Source: Bacillota bacterium | GTDB taxonomy: Bacteria > Bacillota > Clostridia > Acetivibrionales > DSM-1351 | Assembly (NCBI GenBank): GCA_023395575.1 | Contig: JAEWZA010000332.1 | Span: forward strand, 1 to 14,522 | DNA: 14,522 nucleotides | Direction: 5' to 3' | Shown here: piece after piece, positions 5,990 to 12,451 of the stretch | How positions within the stretch are numbered: position 1 is the stretch's first letter | Layout of the letters: each line of letters opens with the position of its first letter | Program-made: the position numbers and the translations under genes | Notes under the pieces: model-generated | Seen by the model: the letters and a program-made list of their open reading frames with translations, nothing else | Told to the model about the DNA's origin: nothing | Databases searched by the model: none

Positions 5990-8782
5990 ATGCCAGAAGA
6001 TTATGGAAAGACCTTGAATCTGCCACAGACAGAATTCCCAATGAGAGCAAATTTGCCTCAAAGAGAGCCTGAATTCCTTAAAAAATGGGAAGACATGGAC
6101 ATTTATAATAAGCAACTAAAGAAAACAGAAGGAAAACCAACCTTTATACTCCATGATGGACCACCTTATGCAAATGGCGGAATTCATCTTGGAACTGCAC
6201 TTAATAAGATTTTAAAGGATATAGTTGTTAAATACCATAGCATGGCAGGCTATCAAACACCTTTTGTTCCAGGCTGGGATACTCATGGTCTTCCAATTGA
6301 GCAAAGAGCTATCAAAGAGCTTGGGCTAAAGAGACACGAGGTAGGACCTGTTGTTTTCAGAGAAGCTTGTGAAGGCTTTGCGATGAAATACTTAAATGTT
6401 CAGAGAGATGCTTTTAAACGTCTTGGTGTAAGAGCAGATTGGGAAAACCCATATGTTACTTTGAAGCCAGAGTTTGAAGCAAAACAGGTAGAAGTGTTTG
6501 GGAAAATGGCAACAAATGGGCACATTTATAAGGGATTAAAGCCTGTTTACTGGTGCCCTGAATGTGAGACTGCATTAGCAGAAGCAGAAATTGAGTATGC
6601 TGATGATACCACAGTTTCAATATATGTAAAATTCCAAATTAGGGACGACAAGGGTATATTTGGAGGAGTAGTTGATAAGGATAAGGTTAATTTTGTTATT
6701 TGGACAACAACCACTTGGACATTACCAGCCAACCTTGCAATTTGTTTAAATGAAAATTTTGAGTACTCACTTGTTAAAGCAAATGATGAATATTATATTT
6801 TTGCAACTGAATTGGTTGAAAAAACTATGAATGCTGCAGGCATATCAGAATATGAAACTGTTGCTAAATATCAAGGCAAGCAGTTAGAAAGAATACAGTG
6901 TAGACATCCATTCCTTGATAGAGATTCAATGGTAATTCTCGGTGACCATGTAACATTAGAAGCTGGTACAGGATGTGTTCATACAGCTCCTGGTCATGGT
7001 GTAGAGGATTATTTAGTATGTCAGAAATACAAGGAGATTCCAGTAATTGTGCCTGTTGACAGCAAGGGTGTTATGACAGAAGAAGCTGGACCTTTTGCAG
7101 GGATGTTCTACAAAAAGGCAAACGGTGCTATTTTGGAGAGACTGACTCAAGATGGAAGATTGTTGGCTCAAGAAAAAATTTCTCACCAATATCCACACTG
7201 CTGGAGATGTAAGGATCCAATAATTTTCCGTGCAACTGAACAATGGTTTGCATCAATTGATGGTTTCAGAGAAGAATCACTTAAGGCTATTAAAGGCGTT
7301 AAATGGGTGCCAGAGTGGGGCGAGGAAAGAATATCAAACATGGTAAGAGATAGAGGTGACTGGTGTATTTCCAGACAGAGAACCTGGGGCTTGCCTATTC
7401 CGATATTCTATTGTGAGGAATGTGGAAAAGAATTAATTAACGATGCTACTATAAAGGCAGTTGCAGACCTGTTTAGAGAAAAGGGCTCAAATGCTTGGTA
7501 TGCTTTAGAAGCGTCTGAAATATTACCAGCAGGAACTAAATGTGAATGTGGACATTCTGAGTTTACTAAAGAAAATGATATTATGGATGTTTGGTTTGAC
7601 AGTGGTTCTAGTCATGTTGCTGTACTAGAAAACAGAGAAGGCTTATCATCACCAGCTGATTTGTATTTAGAAGGAAATGACCAACATCGTGGTTGGTTCC
7701 AGTCCTCATTATTAACATCTGTAGCTACAAAAGGAAATGCACCATTTAAAACAGTTCTAACTCATGGGTATGTTGTAGATGGTCAAGGTAGAAAGATGTC
7801 AAAATCATTGGGTAATGGTATTGACCCTGCTGATGTTATTAAAGAGTACGGGGCTGATATACTGAGAATTTGGGTTGCTTCATCTGATTATACAGCAGAT
7901 ATCAGAATTTCAAAGGATTTATTAAAGCAATTATCAGAATCCTATAGAAAAATAAGAAACACTGCTAGATATATTTTAGGAAATATTAATGGCTTTGACC
8001 CAAATACAGACAGTGTTGACTACTCAGAACTATGTGAATTAGATAGATGGGCACTATACAAATTAACCGTGCTTAACAAAAAAGTAACTGAAGCGTATAA
8101 GTCATATGAATTCCATACAATGTTCCATGCAATTCACAATTTCTGTGTTGTTGACATGAGTAATTTCTATTTGGATATTATAAAGGATAGACTTTATACT
8201 TCAAAGGTTGATTCAAAAGAAAGAAGAGCGGCTCAAACTGTTATGTATGAAATATTACATGCGTTAGTATTAATGCTCACACCTGTTCTTGCATTTACAA
8301 CTGAAGAGATATGGCAGTTTATGCCTCATAAAGCAAGCGACGATACTGAAAGCGTACAGTTAAACAATTGGCCTGAAATAAATGAAAAATACATTGACAA
8401 GGCATTAGCTGAAAAATGGGATAAAATTTTAGCGCTTCGTTCAGATGTTTCTAAGGCTTTGGAGGTTGCAAGAGCGAATAAAACAATTGGACACTCATTA
8501 AATGCGAAGGTTACTATATTTGCTGATGGTGCTGATTACGAATTTATAAAGAGCATAGAAGATGAGTTGGTTACAATATTTATTATCTCTGATGCTTCAG
8601 TTAAAGGCTTGGCAGAAGCTACAGCAGAAGCACAAAAGGGAGATGAAATGCCTGATATAAAAGTTGCTGTTGAACAAGCACCTGGAGACAAATGTGAAAG
8701 ATGCTGGATGTATAGCGAATATGTTGGTAATGATGAAAAGCATCCGACTCTCTGTAAGAGATGTGCAGATGTAGTTGAGTAA
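5990..8782 (+). CDS. ileS: Isoleucyl-tRNA synthetase
   Basis: A 930-residue class I aminoacyl-tRNA synthetase that charges tRNA-Ile. The ATG at 5990 is chosen because GGAGG (5977-5981) sits 8 nt upstream; the in-frame ATG at 5975 overlaps this Shine-Dalgarno sequence and has none of its own. PPYANGG is followed by HLGT (residues 66-69) as the HIGH signature. The CP1 editing domain contains WTTTTWTLPANLA and GTGCVHTAPGHGVEDY. KMSKS is at 602-606 (GRKMSKSLGN). WCPEC (near 189), HCWRCK, YCEECG and the C-terminal CERCW...CKRC knuckle are cysteine clusters typical of bacterial type 1 IleRS with its C-terminal zinc finger. Length is normal and no frameshift is seen. Expression is governed by the upstream T-box. 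The last His of HIGH is replaced by Thr. Confidence 0.97.
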   Translation: MPEDYGKTLNLPQTEFPMRANLPQREPEFLKKWEDMDIYNKQLKKTEGKPTFILHDGPPYANGGIHLGTALNKILKDIVVKYHSMAGYQTPFVPGWDTHGLPIEQRAIKELGLKRHEVGPVVFREACEGFAMKYLNVQRDAFKRLGVRADWENPYVTLKPEFEAKQVEVFGKMATNGHIYKGLKPVYWCPECETALAEAEIEYADDTTVSIYVKFQIRDDKGIFGGVVDKDKVNFVIWTTTTWTLPANLAICLNENFEYSLVKANDEYYIFATELVEKTMNAAGISEYETVAKYQGKQLERIQCRHPFLDRDSMVILGDHVTLEAGTGCVHTAPGHGVEDYLVCQKYKEIPVIVPVDSKGVMTEEAGPFAGMFYKKANGAILERLTQDGRLLAQEKISHQYPHCWRCKDPIIFRATEQWFASIDGFREESLKAIKGVKWVPEWGEERISNMVRDRGDWCISRQRTWGLPIPIFYCEECGKELINDATIKAVADLFREKGSNAWYALEASEILPAGTKCECGHSEFTKENDIMDVWFDSGSSHVAVLENREGLSSPADLYLEGNDQHRGWFQSSLLTSVATKGNAPFKTVLTHGYVVDGQGRKMSKSLGNGIDPADVIKEYGADILRIWVASSDYTADIRISKDLLKQLSESYRKIRNTARYILGNINGFDPNTDSVDYSELCELDRWALYKLTVLNKKVTEAYKSYEFHTMFHAIHNFCVVDMSNFYLDIIKDRLYTSKVDSKERRAAQTVMYEILHALVLMLTPVLAFTTEEIWQFMPHKASDDTESVQLNNWPEINEKYIDKALAEKWDKILALRSDVSKALEVARANKTIGHSLNAKVTIFADGADYEFIKSIEDELVTIFIISDASVKGLAEATAEAQKGDEMPDIKVAVEQAPGDKCERCWMYSEYVGNDEKHPTLCKRCADVVE

Positions 8783-8801
8783 GTGATACTTTTTACCAAA
8801 T

Positions 8802-8838
8802 TTGGGACGGAACTTGCGTAGGGCATATTTCGTCCCAA
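8802..8838 (+). terminator. Probable ileS terminator
   Basis: TTGGGACG at 8802-8809 pairs perfectly with CGTCCCAA at 8831-8838 across a 21-nt loop, 20 bp past the ileS stop. Only a short T-rich stretch (TTGTATATTGT) follows, so termination strength is uncertain. Confidence 0.5.
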
Positions 8839-8887
8839 TTGTATATTGTAAAATAATTAGTGATACAACATTTTCAGTTAAAAATTG

Positions 8888-8934
8888 TAGGTGCAACTAT
8901 TGATAAATTTGCCCAGTAAAGGCGTTTACACCTA
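8888..8934 (+). other. Small potential RNA structure upstream of aroB
   Basis: TAGGTG at 8888-8893 can pair with CACCTA at 8929-8934, enclosing a tiny GCC/GGC hairpin. It lies in the 243-bp gap between ileS and aroB, which otherwise shows only AT-rich DNA. No known riboswitch class is recognised. Confidence 0.2.
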
Positions 8935-9021
8935 TAGAATTTTAAATGTACAAATGTTGATTTAATAATTTGGGGGAGCAAGGTTGAAAGATATATAAAA
9001 ACAAATAAAGGGAGGTACCGA

Positions 9022-9070
9022 GCCCATGCCATTTCTTTTATGTTCTTTGTGCGAAATGCTGGGCATGGGC
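9022..9070 (+). promoter_or_regulatory. Hairpin spanning the aroB translation start region
   Basis: GCCCATGCC at 9022-9030 and GGCATGGGC at 9062-9070 form a perfect 9-bp, GC-rich stem with a 31-nt loop, in otherwise AT-rich DNA. The left arm contains the ATG at 9026. GGGAGG (9010-9015) lies just upstream and stays free. Folding the hairpin leaves about 12 nt between GGGAGG and the ATG at 9077. Confidence 0.5.
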
Positions 9071-10156
9071 ATAGCTATGATTAGACATACTGTAAATTTA
9101 AAGGAAAGAAGCTATCCAATATACATTACAACAAGCTTTGATGAGCTGGGGAAAACAATATTGTCGCTGAGAACTGGAAATAAGCTTTTAATAGTAACTG
9201 ACGAAAATGTTGACAAATTCTATTCAGATATATGCTTACATGAAATGGAGAGTAATGGGTTTGAGGTGTATAAACATGTTCTGATTCCCGGTGAAGAACA
9301 TAAAACCTTAGAAGCTATATATAGTATATATCAAAAGCTAGTTGAGCATAAATTTGATAGAACCGATACGTTAGTTGCTTTAGGAGGAGGCGTTGTTGGT
9401 GATATTACCGGCTTTGCTGCAGCTTCTTATATGAGAGGTATAAACTTCGTTCAGGTTCCAACCACTCTTTTATCCCAAGCAGATAGCAGTGTAGGAGGGA
9501 AGACAGGCGTTGATTTTGATGGTCATAAAAATTTGATAGGAGCATTTTATCAGCCTAAATTGGTGTTTATTAATGTAAATACAATTAAAACACTACCAAA
9601 ACGTGAGGTTTCAGCAGGCTTGGCAGAGGTTATAAAGCACGGACTTATATTAGATGCAGAATACTGTGAATACATAAAGGAAAATGCTGAAAAAATCTTT
9701 AGCTATGATGAGAATGTACTACAATATTTAGCTAAAAAGAATTGCTCTATAAAAGGCAGTGTTGTTGAGGAAGATGAAAAGGAAAGTGATTTAAGGGCAA
9801 TACTCAATTTTGGACACACAATTGGTCATGCAATTGAAACAGCGCAAAATTTTGAGCTTCTACATGGGGAATGCGTTGCAATAGGTATTGTTGGCGCGTA
9901 CAGACTGGCATATTATTTAGGCGTTGTAAATGAGGCATTGATTGAAAACATAAAGGAGATACTTCAGAAACTGGAGCTTCCTATATCATTGCCTGGTTTA
10001 GATGTTGAAACAGTTTACAGTCATATATTTTATGATAAAAAGGTTAAAGATAATAAGCTCAAATTCGTTTTGCCACGCAGAATGGGAGAGGTATTCCAGT
10101 GCAATATTGACGATAGTGAATTAATAAAAAAGGTACTGTTGGATTTATCGAGATAG
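9026..10156 (+). CDS. aroB: 3-dehydroquinate synthase
   Basis: AroB converts DAHP to 3-dehydroquinate, the second step of the shikimate pathway, using NAD+ and a divalent metal (Zn or Co). In the 376-residue frame from 9026, the NAD-binding stretch is LGGGVVGDITGFAAASYMRG (119-138). PTTLLSQADSSVGGKTGVD (145-163) and HKNLIGAFYQP (167-177) are family signatures. The metal ligands are Glu201 (GLAEVIKHG), His264 (NFGHTIGHA) and His280 (LLHGECV). The start is uncertain: the ATG at 9026 has GGGAGG 10 nt upstream but lies in a hairpin arm and adds an 18-residue Leu/Cys/Met-rich leader. The ATG at 9077 gives the usual family N-terminus (MIRHTVNLKERSYPI) and length (359). No other aromatic amino acid genes are in view, so aroB appears isolated here. 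Confidence 0.95.
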   Translation: MPFLLCSLCEMLGMGIAMIRHTVNLKERSYPIYITTSFDELGKTILSLRTGNKLLIVTDENVDKFYSDICLHEMESNGFEVYKHVLIPGEEHKTLEAIYSIYQKLVEHKFDRTDTLVALGGGVVGDITGFAAASYMRGINFVQVPTTLLSQADSSVGGKTGVDFDGHKNLIGAFYQPKLVFINVNTIKTLPKREVSAGLAEVIKHGLILDAEYCEYIKENAEKIFSYDENVLQYLAKKNCSIKGSVVEEDEKESDLRAILNFGHTIGHAIETAQNFELLHGECVAIGIVGAYRLAYYLGVVNEALIENIKEILQKLELPISLPGLDVETVYSHIFYDKKVKDNKLKFVLPRRMGEVFQCNIDDSELIKKVLLDLSR

Positions 10157-10181
10157 TATGATACAGCAATTACTATGAAGC

Positions 10182-10238
10182 AAAAACGACTATAAACGGC
10201 CATATAAGAGTAGTGATATTCTTGTGTGGTCGTTTTTT
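10182..10238 (+). terminator. Rho-independent terminator after aroB
   Basis: AAAAACGA at 10182-10189 pairs with TCGTTTTT at 10230-10237. Inside, the arm CCATATAAGAG (10200-10210) pairs along its whole length, with some G-U pairs, with TTCTTGTGTGG (10219-10229). A run of six T ends the right arm. It lies 26 bp past the aroB stop. Confidence 0.8.
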
Positions 10239-10663
10239 ACTACAATTTTCAACTGGGGAATTTTTTTTGTTTTATAGAGTACAATAATGCATGAATTTTG
10301 CATAAAAATTACAAATAAAATTATTGGGTTTTCATACCTCATTTATTAAAAAATTATTCTCTTGTAATATTAGTTTTATAAACAGCTATATCTAAACTTG
10401 ACTTATATTCTTAACGATTTAACACTACAGTTACTATTAATGTTAAATTTTTCATTCTAATTTCAAATAGTATAAATAACCTATAATTAAACAAATATAA
10501 TAATATAAAAATATGAAGTGGAGAATGGGTTATTTAATTGAATAAATAATTTGTTGAGATAAAAGTAGTTTTTTCTTATGTAATTCAATTTTCCTAGCTT
10601 AAATTGTGGATGTTCAACCTTATCAATGTTAAGTTGGGTTAGAAAAATTGAAAGGGGAAATAG
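10239..10663. other. AT-rich intergenic region before the DUF5665-type gene
   Basis: About 425 bp of very AT-rich DNA without a supportable gene. The only structure seen is an interrupted inverted repeat just upstream of the next start: CAATTTT (10586-10592) pairs with AAAATTG (10644-10650), CTAG with TTAG, and CTTAA (10598-10602) with TTAAG (10629-10633). This could fold the end of the leader. No convincing sigma-A promoter stood out; TTGAGA at 10554-10559 has no good -10 at standard spacing. Confidence 0.4.
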
Positions 10664-10978
10664 ATGTCAAACGAAAAAGCTAACGAAAAGTCTGTAATTA
10701 AGCTATTGGCTAAAAAAGTTGATGAAATGTCATTAAAGATGGAGAAAATGAAATTTGTAGATTATGTATATTTTATTGAGCATCCTAGAAAAATGCTATG
10801 GGCAAATTTTACTAACGGGCTGGCAAGAGGGTTTGGAATAGCTATTGGGTTTACAATTTTAAGTGCAATTACTATTTATATACTCAAGTCAATTGTTACT
10901 ATCAATTTACCTTATATAGGTGAGTTCATCAGTGAAATAGTAGAAATAGTTCAAAACAGTATGAATAATCCAAGATAG
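10664..10978 (+). CDS. Small DUF5665-type membrane protein
   Basis: A 104-residue protein with a charged, coiled-coil-prone N-terminus (about 1-30, KLLAKKVDEMSLKMEKMK). A FVDYVYFIEHPRKMLWANFTNG segment, positions 31-52, is followed by one membrane helix (about 56-76, GFGIAIGFTILSAITIYIL) and an amphipathic tail ending in NLPYIGEFISEIVEIVQN. This arrangement, with the NF.xGxxRGxGxxxG lead into the helix, matches what I recall of DUF5665 proteins of Clostridia, whose role is unknown. The ATG at 10664 follows AAAGGGG by about 6 nt. A compact terminator starts 16 bp after the stop, so it is transcribed separately from the yteA-like gene downstream. The family name is from memory and should be checked with a profile search. 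Confidence 0.85.
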   Translation: MSNEKANEKSVIKLLAKKVDEMSLKMEKMKFVDYVYFIEHPRKMLWANFTNGLARGFGIAIGFTILSAITIYILKSIVTINLPYIGEFISEIVEIVQNSMNNPR

Positions 10979-10993
10979 TGTGCAAACTCAATG

Positions 10994-11017
10994 CAAAAAC
11001 CCATTCATGGGTTTTTG
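10994..11017 (+). terminator. Terminator after the DUF5665-type gene
   Basis: CAAAAACCCA at 10994-11003 pairs perfectly with TGGGTTTTTG at 11008-11017 over a 4-nt loop; the T run forms the right arm. Stable and compact. Confidence 0.8.
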
Positions 11018-11019
11018 TT

Positions 11020-11061
11020 GCTCGAAAAAGCACAATGTTCGCACAGACTTTGTTTTCGAGC
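11020..11061. repeat. Inverted repeat between terminator and tandem leader array
   Basis: GCTCGAAAA at 11020-11028 pairs with TTTTCGAGC at 11053-11061 across a 24-nt loop. It abuts the first, degenerate unit of the array that follows. Role unknown. Confidence 0.4.
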
Positions 11062-11302
11062 TCTCCACGATAGTTTCACTATAACTTATGCCCGAGAGTG
11101 GGCGTGGGAGGTTAGCCACTAAGAAAGAGTCTTTATGCTTTAAAACTAGGGCGTACCTCCACGAATGCTTAACCAAATTTTGTACCCAAATTGGGCGTGG
11201 GAGGTTAGCCACTAAGAAATAGGCTTTTAGCTTTTAAGCTAGGGCGTACCTCCACGAATGCTTTACCAAATTTTGTGCCCAAATTGGGCGTGGGAGGTTA
11301 GT
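11062..11302 (+). repeat. 93-94 bp tandem leader array with alternating SD and anti-SD segments
   Basis: GGGCGTGGGAGGTTAG occurs at 11100, 11193 and 11286, a strict 93-bp period. Between the copies, most of the sequence is shared, including GGGCGTACCTCCACGAATGCTT and ACCAAATTTTGT. A degenerate earlier half-unit (TCCACGA at 11064-11070) keeps the phase at 94 bp. Each unit holds GGGAGGT (11106-11112, 11199-11205, 11292-11298) and ACCTCC (11155-11160, 11248-11253), which are complementary. CGTGGGAGGT can pair with ACCTCCACG either within its own unit or with the next one. The last GGGAGGT is the ribosome binding site of the gene at 11303, so the array is probably its 5' leader. No known riboswitch is recognised. 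Confidence 0.85.
11080..11085 (+). promoter_or_regulatory. Possible -10 element for the yteA-like transcript
   Basis: TATAAC at 11080-11085 would start transcription near 11092, just before the first complete repeat unit, putting two full units plus the functional ribosome binding site in the leader. No good -35 is seen, so this is tentative. Confidence 0.25.
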
Positions 11303-11935
11303 ATGGATAAAAATAAAATGTACCAATTAAAAGAAAAACTAATTAATGAAGCCAATAGAATTAACAGAACATTAGAACAGATGCATGAAAATGGCGAGGC
11401 TATGATGAGCGAACACTCTCCCAATGAGCTTTCAAATTATGATAACCATCCAGCTGATTTGGGAAGTGAGCTATATTCTGTTGAAATGAACATGGCTCTT
11501 AAGGTGCATGACCAGAGTAAGTTAAATGATATAAACAGAGCATTAAATAAGCTGGAAAAAGGAACGTATGGCAAATGTGAAAGCTGTAAACAGGAAATTC
11601 CTTATGAAAGGTTGGAGGCTTTACCGTCTGCTAAATTATGTATGGACTGTGAAAAGGAGAAAGAAGCTTCCAAAATAAATACACCAGACATGTCATATGA
11701 TGAGGTGTTTGACGCGCCATTTGGAAGAAAGTACTTGAATAAACGTGAAGATGATGAATTTGAAGGGATTGATCAGCTTAATGATTTAATGAAATATGGT
11801 TCTGCAGACACACCTCAAGATATGGGCGGATATCAGGATTATGAGGAGTATTATACAAATGAACTGGATAATCAAGGAATAGTCGAGGAGATTGATAAAA
11901 TTTCAAACCAGCAATACAGAGATCAACTGCCCTAG
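11303..11935 (+). CDS. TraR/DksA C4-type zinc-finger protein, YteA family
   Basis: A 210-residue protein. Its N-terminal half is helical (about 1-85) with the NELSNYDNHPADLGSELYS signature (41-59) that is characteristic of the YteA branch. It is followed by GTYGKCESCKQEIPYERLEA and a complete C4 zinc finger with Cys92, Cys95, Cys113 and Cys116. An acidic tail (about 130-210) is rich in Asp, Glu, Tyr and Asn. DksA/TraR relatives insert a coiled coil into the RNA polymerase secondary channel; YteA members are named for a presumed sporulation link in Bacillus, with role unproven. The ATG at 11303 is chosen because GGAGG (11293-11297) lies 5 nt before it; the upstream ATG at 11258 lies inside the repeat array with no such site. 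Translation may be controlled by the array's anti-SD segments. Confidence 0.9.
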   Translation: MDKNKMYQLKEKLINEANRINRTLEQMHENGEAMMSEHSPNELSNYDNHPADLGSELYSVEMNMALKVHDQSKLNDINRALNKLEKGTYGKCESCKQEIPYERLEALPSAKLCMDCEKEKEASKINTPDMSYDEVFDAPFGRKYLNKREDDEFEGIDQLNDLMKYGSADTPQDMGGYQDYEEYYTNELDNQGIVEEIDKISNQQYRDQLP

Positions 11936-11995
11936 ACTTTGTGTTTATGCAATGAAACCTTTAAAAGGTGATATAAACTAAATTACTTGTAAATA

Positions 11996-12030
11996 AAAAA
12001 TTCTTTACCCACTAAAGGTAAAGAATTTTT
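11996..12030. terminator. Bidirectional terminator between convergent genes
   Basis: AAAAATTCTTTACC at 11996-12009 pairs perfectly over 14 bp with GGTAAAGAATTTTT at 12017-12030, loop of 7 nt. A-rich on the left and T-rich on the right, it can end the yteA-like transcript and, on the other strand, the zinc-ribbon gene. Confidence 0.85.
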
Positions 12031-12055
12031 GTTAATTTGTTTATACATCAAGTCC

Positions 12056-12292
12056 TTATTCCTCGATTGGAGGCAAGTCACTTAGTTTGTAAGTAATACA
12101 TTTTGAAGCCCTTGGTACTTTGGTGCTTTTAACTGCTGTATTGACTGCTGATTTTGCTGCTGACGTGATTGTTGAAGTTTTGGTACGGGTTTTCTTTGCT
12201 TTTGATGAAGTACTTGCTAAATTGTTGCCGCAACCTTTGTGAGTACAACTACCGTTAATCATAAGAGAACCACATTTGCAATATTCTAACAT
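12056..12292 (-). CDS. Small zinc-ribbon protein with basic, Ser/Thr/Ala-rich tail
   Basis: A 78-residue protein. The N-terminus MLEYCKCGSLMINGSCTHKG places Cys5, Cys7, Cys16 and Cys21 as a short zinc-binding knuckle. Residues 27-63 are a low-complexity stretch of Lys, Ser, Thr, Ala and Arg (SSKAKKTRTKTS, then AAKSAVNTAVKSTKVPRASK), reminiscent of the tails of histone H1-like proteins. The protein ends CITYKLSDLPPIEE, more conventional in composition. The ATG at 12292 is preceded by AAGGGATG at good distance. The composition suggests nucleic acid binding, but that is inference and no named family is claimed. It is transcribed in the same direction as the flagellin gene upstream, 149 bp away. 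Confidence 0.75.
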   Translation of the reverse strand: MLEYCKCGSLMINGSCTHKGCGNNLASTSSKAKKTRTKTSTITSAAKSAVNTAVKSTKVPRASKCITYKLSDLPPIEE

Positions 12293-12395
12293 AAATTCAT
12301 CCCTTCGACTTTTGTAAATATAGATTATATATATTAGTATACCATAAAAATCTAAAATTTAATTATTAAAGCTATAAAAACAAAATAATTACAAA

Positions 12396-12451
12396 AGCTG
12401 GTTGGTTTCGAAGCAACAAAATTCAAAAGTATTCAATTATATTAGCCAGCT
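12396..12451 (-). terminator. Possible flagellin-gene terminator
   Basis: AGCTGGTT at 12396-12403 is the inverted copy, with one mismatch, of AGCCAGCT at 12444-12451, which overlaps the flagellin stop codon. On the minus strand the second arm is followed by TTTTGT. The 40-nt loop contains a smaller GTTGGTTTCGAAGCAAC hairpin. Weak as terminators go. Confidence 0.35.

Noticed and set aside
8536..8896. Two overlapping minus-strand ORFs of about 100 residues
   Set aside because: Antisense to the 3' end of ileS and its terminator, without ribosome binding sites or recognisable domains.
8984..8998. TTG-initiated four-codon mini-ORF after GGGGGAG, as a leader peptide for aroB
   Set aside because: Too short to distinguish from chance; no run of regulatory codons.
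10513..10545. ATG-initiated 10-codon ORF in the AT-rich region before the DUF5665-type gene
   Set aside because: No ribosome binding site and no feature beyond chance expectation.
10988..11212. 74-residue minus-strand ORF containing a repeated ANLPRP motif
   Set aside because: It runs through the terminator at 10994-11017 and the tandem leader array; the peptide repeat arises only because the 93-bp DNA period is a multiple of three. No ribosome binding site fits.
11062..11302. CRISPR array
   Set aside because: The 93-bp units are contiguous and similar over most of their length, with no short repeat/unique spacer alternation and no cas genes.
11258..11302. Upstream ATG at 11258 as the start of the yteA-like gene
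   Set aside because: It lies within the repeat array and the leader peptide is repeat-derived; GGGAGGT directly precedes the ATG at 11303.
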